Below are positions 1 to 5,738 of a stretch of DNA of 8,199 nucleotides, piece after piece. A model generated the notes under the pieces. That model had not been told where the DNA came from and did no database searches. It was given only the letters and a program-made list of their open reading frames with translations. Source of the stretch: JACDAN01 sp035265935 (GTDB lineage: Bacteria > Actinomycetota > Thermoleophilia > Gaiellales > Gaiellaceae); assembly GCA_035265935.1 (NCBI GenBank), contig DATFOC010000059.1, positions 1 to 8,199 on the forward strand, written 5' to 3'. Made by a program: the position numbers and the translations under genes. Positions within the stretch are counted from its first letter, which is position 1; every line of letters begins with the position of its first letter.

Positions 1-1716
1 CTGGCGCTTGCCATCGCGACCATCGCCATGCCCGCGGCAGCTCACAAGGGCAAGGGGAAGCCGCATCACGCCGGCTTCAAGACGTCTCAGGCAGCAATGC
101 TCGATCCCGCGGTGCCCGGCGCGACAGTGACGCCGTTGATCACCGTCGGCGAGACGCTCCCCGGATCGTCGTACGTGTTCGAATCGATTCCGGACGGGAT
201 CGCCCTTCGCAAAGGAAAGGGCTGGAAGGTAGAGGCCTACGTCAACCACGAGACCTCGACGGTCCCATTCCCGTTCACACCAGGCACGGCGACGACGCAG
301 GGCACAGGCTTCAACGACTTCACGAACGCGCTGCTCAGCAAGCTGACGCTCAGCCGGCACTCCGCTGGAATCCTCTCCGGCTCGTACGCGATCAGGAGCG
401 AGCAGAACTACCATCGCTTCTGCTCGAACTTCCTCGCAACCCACAACCACGGGTTCGAGCGGCCGCTGCTGCTGACGAACGAGGAGGCGACCGACCTCGT
501 CAACCGCACCGGCACCTCGTGGCCGGCCGGCCCGAATCCCGAGCAGGCGGGAGTCGTCGCTGCACACGACGTCCGGACCGGGCAGACGCGCTCGATCTAC
601 GGCATGGGCCGGCACAATCACGAGAACAGCGTCGCGCTCGAGAAGTACGGCCATCCGGTCGTCCTCTCCGGGGATGACACGTTCACGGCCCCGTCGTCGC
701 AGCTGTACATGTATCTCGCCGACAACGCGAACGCGGTCTGGAACGACCAGGGCTCGCTGTGGGCGTTCCAGTCGGACGATGCGGGGACGAACGACTACGG
801 AGACCTGAGCGGATCCGAGTCGGTGTCGGGCAGGTTCATCCCGGTGCCGCGCCTGATCGCGACCGGCAAGAAGCCCGACGGATCGGACATCAAGGCGGCC
901 GATCTCGGCTATCCCGCGCCCCCTTCCGGCGTGGTGGATGGCCCGCAGTGGGTTCTCGAGCACTGGAGCAACGTGAACAACGTCTTCCAGTTCATCCGCA
1001 TCGAGGACATCGCGTACGACCGGAAGCAGAAGAACGTCGTGTACTTCGCGGACACGGGCGAGCCTCGGGCACTTCCGGACCCGGCCACCGGCCGGCTCCG
1101 CCGCGGCCCGTCCGGCACGGTCGGCCCGTGGCCGAACGGCCGCATGTTCAAGATGGTTCTCGACCGCGAGGACCCGAAGGTCGTCAAGAGCCTGTCGATC
1201 CTGATCGACGGTGACGCCCGCGGCGCCGCCGGCGCCGGGGCGCTCGACCTGATCCACCAGCCGGACAATGTCGAGACCACGAATGACCTGCTCCTGTTCC
1301 AGGAGGACCCGGGCAGCCACAACCAGTACCCGCTCGGGACCGGCACGACGGCTCGGATCTGGGCCTACGACCTGAAGAGGGGCGCCGGGCCGTTCGTCGT
1401 CGCTCGAGTCAACCAGTCGGCAGACGAGGGCCCGACGGACAAGGATGCTGTCACCACCAAGGCTCCCGCCGGGGCGTGGGAGTCGAGCGGCATCGTGGAC
1501 GCGTCGAAGTTCTTCGGGAAGGGAGCCTTCCTGGTCGATATCCAGGCCGGCTCGCTCATCGTCCAGGAGGAGGTCCGCGTCGAGGGCAACAACCGCCTCA
1601 CGTACCAGCGTGAGGGCGGCCAGCTGCTGCTCCTGCGCATTCCAGGTGCCGGAGACAACGGCCATCACCACGGCCACGACAAGGGAAACGGTCACGGAAA
1701 GAAGCGCGGCCGCTAG
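1..1716 (+). CDS. Secreted PhoX/DUF839-like protein, 5' end cut by window
   Basis: Frame 1 is open from base 1 to the TAG at 1714-1716. The first visible residues (LALAIATIAMPAAA, then HK) look like the hydrophobic core and AxA cleavage site of a signal peptide. The ATG at 28 is therefore inside the leader and the true start lies upstream of the window. Counting that Met as residue 1, visible motifs are NHE at 73-75, a lone Cys at 132 in a YHRFCSN context, LLLTNEE at 147-153, GMGRHNHEN at 192-200, GDDT at 215-218, HQPDNVE and LLLFQED in the C-terminal third, and ESSGIVDAS near the end. Conserved NHE, TxEE and PDN-type motifs suit the PhoX/DUF839 beta-propeller family of calcium/iron-dependent alkaline phosphatases. 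The match is from memory of motifs, so phosphatase activity is inferred. The mature protein begins and ends with Gly/His/Lys-rich tails. A hairpin follows it, so it is probably a separate transcription unit from the polysaccharide genes. Confidence 0.65.
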   Translation: MALAIATIAMPAAAHKGKGKPHHAGFKTSQAAMLDPAVPGATVTPLITVGETLPGSSYVFESIPDGIALRKGKGWKVEAYVNHETSTVPFPFTPGTATTQGTGFNDFTNALLSKLTLSRHSAGILSGSYAIRSEQNYHRFCSNFLATHNHGFERPLLLTNEEATDLVNRTGTSWPAGPNPEQAGVVAAHDVRTGQTRSIYGMGRHNHENSVALEKYGHPVVLSGDDTFTAPSSQLYMYLADNANAVWNDQGSLWAFQSDDAGTNDYGDLSGSESVSGRFIPVPRLIATGKKPDGSDIKAADLGYPAPPSGVVDGPQWVLEHWSNVNNVFQFIRIEDIAYDRKQKNVVYFADTGEPRALPDPATGRLRRGPSGTVGPWPNGRMFKMVLDREDPKVVKSLSILIDGDARGAAGAGALDLIHQPDNVETTNDLLLFQEDPGSHNQYPLGTGTTARIWAYDLKRGAGPFVVARVNQSADEGPTDKDAVTTKAPAGAWESSGIVDASKFFGKGAFLVDIQAGSLIVQEEVRVEGNNRLTYQREGGQLLLLRIPGAGDNGHHHGHDKGNGHGKKRGR

Positions 1717-1739
1717 TCCCGCGCACGAGATGACGATTC

Positions 1740-1765
1740 CGAGGGCCGGCACATGCCGGCCCTCG
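1740..1765 (+). terminator. Perfect hairpin after the PhoX-like gene
   Basis: An 11-bp perfect inverted repeat (1740-1750 with 1755-1765, core GAGGGCCGGC / GCCGGCCCTC) closes a 4-base ACAT loop. It lies 23 bases after the TAG at 1714-1716. The following bases (ATCTTCCTG) are only weakly T-rich, as is common for terminators in GC-rich actinobacteria. Its position makes it the likely terminator of the upstream gene. It also argues against starting the next gene at the ATG at 1730, which would place the hairpin inside the coding region. Confidence 0.7.
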
Positions 1766-1783
1766 ATCTTCCTGCGAGCGGAC

Positions 1784-1789
1784 TACCAT
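1784..1789 (+). promoter_or_regulatory. Candidate -10 box (TACCAT) of a leaderless promoter
   Basis: TACCAT fits the TANNNT consensus and ends 6 bases before the GTG at 1796. That is the spacing expected when transcription starts at or next to the start codon. There is no Shine-Dalgarno sequence in front of the GTG, which supports leaderless translation. I see no convincing -35 element, since the bases at the right distance belong to the terminator stem. A six-base degenerate match is weak evidence by itself. Confidence 0.35.
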
Positions 1790-1795
1790 CGGCTG

Positions 1796-2482
1796 GTGCA
1801 GACTCGGTCCCAGAGCTCGCTCTCCGAGAGCTTCATCCGGCGGGCCCGCGAGAGCCCGCGGCGTGACCGCGTGGACGCCGTTCTGCGCGGGCTCGACATA
1901 GGCCTCTCGCTCGTCTTCGCCGCCCTCGCGCTCATCCCGGTGGCCTTGATCTCGCTCGCGATCCTGCTGTCGAGCGGTCGGCCGGTGCTCTACCGCGGGA
2001 CGCGGGTCGGGCGGGGCGGCGAGTTCTACACGATGCTCAAGTTCCGGACGCTGCGGCCCGGCGCCGAGCAGCGGCTCGGCGCCCATCTCGGCGAGGAGCT
2101 CGTCTTCCGGACGAGGGAGGAGCGGACGACTGTCGGGCGCTGGCTGCGAGCGACGCAGCTGGACGAGCTCCCGCAGCTCCTCAACGTCCTCCGCGGCGAC
2201 ATGAGCCTCGTCGGGCCGCGGCCGATCCGGCCGATCTTCTTCGAGCAGCTTGCGTCAGAGCTGCCGGCGTACTGGCAGCGCTTGGTCGTGCGGCCCGGCC
2301 TGACCGGGCTCGCGCAGGTGCGGCGCGGCTACGAGACGTCGATGGCCGAGAAGCTTGCGCACGACCTGGAGTGGATCGCCGACCGCTCTGTCGGCCTCTA
2401 CCTTCGGACGCTCGCCGCTACCGGGTGGCGCATGCTGCGCCAGTCGCTGCGCGGGGCGGTCCGACCGACGCGCGTAGAGTAG
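1796..2482 (+). CDS. Bacterial sugar transferase (short monotopic phosphoglycosyl transferase)
   Basis: The 228-residue product is expected to transfer a sugar-1-phosphate from a nucleotide sugar to polyprenyl phosphate at the inner face of the membrane, the committing step of polysaccharide or glycoconjugate assembly. With GTG as residue 1, a hydrophobic helix spans about 34-58 and is broken by Pro48, as in the re-entrant helix of PglC-like enzymes. Next come GRPVLYRGTRVGRGGEFY at 61-78, KFRTL at 82-86, the catalytic Asp-Glu pair at 123-124 in TQLDELPQLLNVLRGDMSLVGPRP, and the RPGLTGLAQVRRGY segment at 166-179. It lacks the N-terminal membrane/CoA-binding-like extension of WcaJ/WbaP enzymes, so it is PglC-sized. 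The frame is open further upstream, but that part overlaps the previous gene and the terminator. GTG 1796 follows a TACCAT box and matches where similarity begins. CTG 1793 or ATG 1730 are less likely. The sugar substrate cannot be read from the sequence. Confidence 0.9.
   Translation: MQTRSQSSLSESFIRRARESPRRDRVDAVLRGLDIGLSLVFAALALIPVALISLAILLSSGRPVLYRGTRVGRGGEFYTMLKFRTLRPGAEQRLGAHLGEELVFRTREERTTVGRWLRATQLDELPQLLNVLRGDMSLVGPRPIRPIFFEQLASELPAYWQRLVVRPGLTGLAQVRRGYETSMAEKLAHDLEWIADRSVGLYLRTLAATGWRMLRQSLRGAVRPTRVE
2475..2480 (+). promoter_or_regulatory. Candidate -10 box (TAGAGT) before the amidotransferase gene
   Basis: TAGAGT matches TANNNT and lies 8 bases before the GTG start at 2489, overlapping the end of the sugar-transferase gene (TAG stop 2480-2482). 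It resembles the box before the sugar-transferase gene in form and placement. AGG at 2481-2483 could instead serve as a weak ribosome-binding site, so the two readings compete. No -35 element is evident. Confidence 0.3.
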
Positions 2483-2488
2483 GTCGCC

Positions 2489-4369
2489 GTGTGCGGGATA
2501 GCCGGCATGGCGTCGCGGACCGGCGCCGTCGACCCCGAGCGCCTGCGCGCGATGAGCGCGACGCTCGTCCACCGGGGCCCCGATTCCGACGGCGAGCTGC
2601 TCGACGGGCCGGTCGGGCTGACCGCGCGCCGGCTCTCGATCATCGACCTCGAGGGCGGCGACCAGCCGATCGCCAACGAGGACGGCACCGTCCACGTCGT
2701 CCAGAACGGCGAGCTCTACAACTTCCGGGAGCTGCGGGCGGAACTGGAGCAGGCAGGGCACCGATTCTCGACCCGGTCCGACACCGAAGTGCTCGTCCAC
2801 CTCTACGAGGAGCACGGCGAAGGCTTCGCCCAGCGGCTCCGCGGCATGTTCGCCGTCGCTATCTGGGACTCGCGCCGCCGCCGGCTCGTGGTCGCACGGG
2901 ACCGGTTCGGCATCAAGCCGCTCTACTACCGGGACGAGTCCGGCGAGCTCATGTTTGCGTCCGAGCTGCGCGCCCTCCCCCGCGGCGAGGTCGACCCGGA
3001 CGCTCTCGAGGCGTTCCTCGCGTTCAACTCGGTGCCGGCGCCGTTCTCGATCTTCGCCGGAACGCACAAGCTGCCCGCCGGACATCTCCTCGTCTGGCAG
3101 GACGGCGAGACGCGGGTCGAGCGCTACGCGCGGACGGTGCCGGGCGAGGTGCGCGACGAGGATTCCGCCGAGCTGGCCGAGGAGCTGCGCGCGCGCCTCC
3201 GGGACTCCGTGCGGGCGCACCTGATCGCCGACGTCCCCGTCGGGGTGTTGCTGTCCGGCGGCGTGGACTCGTCCCTGCTCGCGGCGCTCGCCGCCCAGGA
3301 GAGTGGCGACGCGGTGCACACGTTCTCGATCGGGTTCGAGGAGCGCTCATTCGACGAGCTCGACGATGCGCGCTCTGTCGCCTCCATGTACGGGACGCGC
3401 CACGAGGAGCTGACGCTGCGGCCGGACGCTGCCCTCCTCCTGCCACGCCTCGCAGAGACCTTCGACGAGCCGTTCGCCGACTCCTCGGCGCTTCCGACCT
3501 ACCTCGTCTCCGAGCTGGCGGCGAGGCACGTCAAGGTTGCGCTCTCCGGGGAGGGCGGCGACGAGCTCTTCGGCGGCTACTACACCTACGCCGCCGATCT
3601 CCTTGCCCTCCGCGTCGGCCGCTTCGCCCCGGGGATCAGACGGCTGGTCGAGCGGTTGCCGAGCTCGAGCCGCCGGGCGAGCTTCGACTACAAGGCGAAG
3701 CGGTTCGTTCGCGGCGCCGCGCTGCCCCCGCTCGAGCGCCACCACGCCTGGAAGGAGATCTTTTCCCCGGACGTCCGCGCCGAGCTGACCGGCCGCCCGT
3801 CCGGGTACGACCCCGTCGACCTTCTCCGCGCCCGCTTCGAGGAGACGGAGGGCGCCGAGCTGCTGACCCGGCTCCAAAACGTCGACCTCGGCACCTACCT
3901 CGTCGACGACCTGCTCGTGAAGACAGACCGGGCGTCGATGGCGCACTCGCTCGAGGCTCGCGTGCCGTACCTCGATCCCGTCGTCGCCGGCCTTGCGCAA
4001 TCGCTGCCGACCCGCCTCAAGGTCCGAGGGCTCCGGAAAAAGGTCTTGCTGCGGAAGGCCGCTGCGCCGCTGCTGCCACGGCGAATCGTCTACGGGCGCA
4101 AGCGCGGATTCTCGATCCCGGCCGCGGCCTGGCTCCGCGGCGAGCTCGAGCCGTTCGCCCGAGACGTCCTCGCCCCGGACACGCTGCGCCGGCAGGGCTT
4201 CCTCCGGCCAGAGCCGGTGGAGCGCCTGATCGACCGCCACGTCGCGGGCGAGGAGGATCTCTCGCGTCAGCTGTGGGGGCTCATCGCCTTCACGCTCTGG
4301 CACGAGCACCACGTGGAGCGCACGCCCGGCCCGCTGCGCGAGCCGCGGCTCGCCGAAGCCGTCGCTTGA
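2489..4369 (+). CDS. asnB: Glutamine-hydrolysing asparagine-synthase family amidotransferase
   Basis: This 626-residue protein has the full two-domain AsnB architecture. The N-terminal glutaminase begins MCGIAG, so the nucleophile Cys2 is exposed after Met removal, which fixes GTG 2489 as the start. Glutamine-pocket motifs are present: RLSIID at 48-53, NGELYN at 73-78 and SDTE at 97-100. The ATP-pyrophosphatase domain has the PP-loop SGGVDSS at 256-262, SGEGGDELFGGY at 353-364 and the segment LVKTDRASMAHSLEARVPYLD at 476-496. All catalytic landmarks are intact. It is longer than E. coli AsnB (about 554 residues) and closer in size to the AsnB/AsnO-type paralogues found in exopolysaccharide loci. 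It starts 6 bases after the sugar-transferase stop and overlaps the next gene. Given its neighbours, it more likely amidates a sugar acid or other carboxylate during polysaccharide synthesis than supplies asparagine, but nothing in the sequence decides this. Confidence 0.93.
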   Translation: MCGIAGMASRTGAVDPERLRAMSATLVHRGPDSDGELLDGPVGLTARRLSIIDLEGGDQPIANEDGTVHVVQNGELYNFRELRAELEQAGHRFSTRSDTEVLVHLYEEHGEGFAQRLRGMFAVAIWDSRRRRLVVARDRFGIKPLYYRDESGELMFASELRALPRGEVDPDALEAFLAFNSVPAPFSIFAGTHKLPAGHLLVWQDGETRVERYARTVPGEVRDEDSAELAEELRARLRDSVRAHLIADVPVGVLLSGGVDSSLLAALAAQESGDAVHTFSIGFEERSFDELDDARSVASMYGTRHEELTLRPDAALLLPRLAETFDEPFADSSALPTYLVSELAARHVKVALSGEGGDELFGGYYTYAADLLALRVGRFAPGIRRLVERLPSSSRRASFDYKAKRFVRGAALPPLERHHAWKEIFSPDVRAELTGRPSGYDPVDLLRARFEETEGAELLTRLQNVDLGTYLVDDLLVKTDRASMAHSLEARVPYLDPVVAGLAQSLPTRLKVRGLRKKVLLRKAAAPLLPRRIVYGRKRGFSIPAAAWLRGELEPFARDVLAPDTLRRQGFLRPEPVERLIDRHVAGEEDLSRQLWGLIAFTLWHEHHVERTPGPLREPRLAEAVA

Positions 4370-4734
4370 GCGACCTGCCGCCGTTCGAGCTCGGGTACGC
4401 CCGCACCGAGCTGCGCCGCAGGCTCGTCGAAGCGGCGCTCGCCGGAAGGAAGAGGGCGACCGCGGGGCTGGCCGAATCGGATCAGCCGGAGGACAAGCCG
4501 GGCCGGCGCTACGCGCTGCTCGGCTACGACGACCAGCCGGTGGGCGTCGTCGAGCTCACCGAGGCTCGAGTGGTACCGGCGTCGGAGGTCGACGAGCAGT
4601 TCGCCCGCGACGAAGGCGAGGGCTTCGAGTCCGTCGAGGACTGGCGTGTCGCCCACGAGCGCTTCATCGAGCAGCCCATCGAGCGCGACAGGCCGATCGA
4701 AGCCGTCCGCTTCCGGCTCGTGGAAGACGGCTGA
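4366..4734 (+). CDS. ASCH-domain protein
   Basis: This is a 122-residue protein, essentially one ASCH domain. Its landmarks are the GRKRAT motif at 27-32, a beta strand with YALLGYDDQPVGVVELTEARVV at 49-70, an EVDEQFARDEGEGF segment at 74-87, and the W93/H97 pair in DWRVAHERF. These fit the bacterial ASCH family, a PUA/EVE-like fold predicted or shown to bind RNA or modified nucleotides, with members reported as amidohydrolases or ribonucleases. Start choice: the frame has no ATG or GTG before the domain, and its upstream extension is an Arg/Pro-rich shadow of the amidotransferase gene. TTG at 4366 overlaps the TGA at 4367-4369 (TTGA) and gives the usual family N-terminus. CTG 4375 is possible. 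Translation is probably coupled to the gene before, and the gene's own stop overlaps the next ATG. Its role in a polysaccharide operon is unknown. Confidence 0.85.
   Translation: MSDLPPFELGYARTELRRRLVEAALAGRKRATAGLAESDQPEDKPGRRYALLGYDDQPVGVVELTEARVVPASEVDEQFARDEGEGFESVEDWRVAHERFIEQPIERDRPIEAVRFRLVEDG
4722..4726 (+). promoter_or_regulatory. Ribosome-binding site (GGAAG) for the DUF354 gene
   Basis: GGAAG lies inside the last codons of the ASCH gene, 7 bases before the ATG at 4734. It is the clearest Shine-Dalgarno-like sequence I found at a gene start in this window. With the TGATG stop/start overlap, it fixes the start of the next gene and suggests translation by both coupling and direct initiation. 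Confidence 0.6.
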
Positions 4735-5738
4735 TGCGGGTCTGGATCGACCTGACCGCACCGGCCCATGTGCTCGTGTTCCGGCCGCTGATCCGGATCC
4801 TGCGCGAGCGGGGCGACGACGTCGAGATCACAGCCCGCGACTACGCGCAGACGCTCCAGCTGCTCGAGCTCCACGGGATCGAGGCCGAGGTGTTCGGCAG
4901 CCACGGGGGCCGCGCGCGGCTCGGCAAGGCCCGAGCGCTCACGGCCAGGCTCGGCCGCCTTCGCAGCTGGGCGAAGGGCCGTGACATCGACGCCGCTCTC
5001 GCCCACGGCTCCCACGAGCTGACGATCACCGCGAGGAGACTCGGCATCCCCAGCTCGACGACCTTCGACTACGAGTTCGCCTGGCTCCAGCACCAGCTCG
5101 GCCTCAGGGCGGCGACGTTCGTCGTCGTCCCCGATGCGATTCCCCCCGAGCGGCTGCGCCCCTACGGCGTCAAGACTCCGAAGCTGCGGCAGTATCCCGG
5201 CCTCAAGGAGGAGTACTACCTCTCCGAATTCGAGCCCGACCGCTCAGTGCTCGACCTGCTCAGGCTCGACTCGAAACGGACGCTCGTCGTGGTCCGGACG
5301 CCGCCCGACGTCTCGCTCTACCACCGCACCTCGAACCCGCTCTTCCCCCAAGTGCTCGACCACCTGGGGCACCAGACGGGCGTCCAGGTCGTCGTCCTGC
5401 CGCGCACCGCCGAGCAGGGCGCCTACGTCCGGAGCCTCGAGCTGCCCGCAGTCGTCGTTCCGGAACGCGCCGTGGACGCGCAGAGCCTGATCGGCCTCTC
5501 GGACCTCGTCGTCTCGGCAGGAGGGACGATGAACCGAGAGGCCGCGGCGCTCGGAGTCCCGGTCTACACGACGTTCGGCGGCCGGCTGGGCGGAGTCGAC
5601 GAGGAGCTGATCCGGCAGAAGCGCTTGGTGCCGATCACGGACCCGCGCGCCCTCGTCGTCTCGAAGCGGGACTCAGGTGAGGCGACTCGGGTCCGCCGCG
5701 ACCCCGCCGAGATGCTCGACCTGCTGCTTCCGATCTAG
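4734..5738 (+). CDS. DUF354 family protein (GT-B-like, possible glycosyltransferase or epimerase relative)
   Basis: A 334-residue protein starting MRVWIDLTAPAHVLVFRPL, followed by a typical N-terminal Rossmann-like half: RERGDDVEITARDY at 24-37, HGIEAEVFGSHGG at 47-59, and DIDAALAHGSHE at 84-95. The C-terminal half carries KRTLVVVRTPPD at 181-192, VQVVVLPRT at 217-225, and the conserved SDLVVSAGGTMNREAAALG segment at 256-274 with VYTTFGG at 277-283. This is the DUF354 pattern, related in fold to UDP-GlcNAc 2-epimerases and GT-B glycosyltransferases. The family has no settled biochemical function that I know. The ATG overlaps the ASCH stop by one base (TGATG) and has a good ribosome-binding site. 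No signal peptide or membrane segment is visible, so it is probably cytoplasmic. Its setting suggests a nucleotide-sugar-dependent transferase or sugar-modifying enzyme. Its TAG stop shares three bases with the stop of the opposing gene. Confidence 0.85.
   Translation: MRVWIDLTAPAHVLVFRPLIRILRERGDDVEITARDYAQTLQLLELHGIEAEVFGSHGGRARLGKARALTARLGRLRSWAKGRDIDAALAHGSHELTITARRLGIPSSTTFDYEFAWLQHQLGLRAATFVVVPDAIPPERLRPYGVKTPKLRQYPGLKEEYYLSEFEPDRSVLDLLRLDSKRTLVVVRTPPDVSLYHRTSNPLFPQVLDHLGHQTGVQVVVLPRTAEQGAYVRSLELPAVVVPERAVDAQSLIGLSDLVVSAGGTMNREAAALGVPVYTTFGGRLGGVDEELIRQKRLVPITDPRALVVSKRDSGEATRVRRDPAEMLDLLLPI

Noticed and set aside
1221..1240. GC-only repeat-like run (GGCGCCGCCGGCGCCGGGG)
   Set aside because: It encodes Gly-Ala residues in frame within the PhoX-like protein. 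It is a codon-bias effect, not a regulatory hairpin or repeat array.
1445..1795. N-terminal extension of the sugar-transferase frame
   Set aside because: Most of it overlaps the conserved end of the PhoX-like gene and then crosses the terminator hairpin. It is Ser/Arg-rich and unlike family members.
2255..4312. Long - strand open frames (2255-3319 and 3347-4312) opposite the amidotransferase gene
   Set aside because: They are antisense shadows of a strongly conserved gene. The translations are rich in Arg, Glu, Ala and Val and lack motifs or plausible starts.
2371..4365. Long + strand open frame running into the ASCH gene, Arg/Pro/Ala-rich
   Set aside because: It lies in another frame over the well-conserved amidotransferase gene and has the low-complexity composition of a high-GC shadow. 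Only the part from 4366 resembles a real protein.
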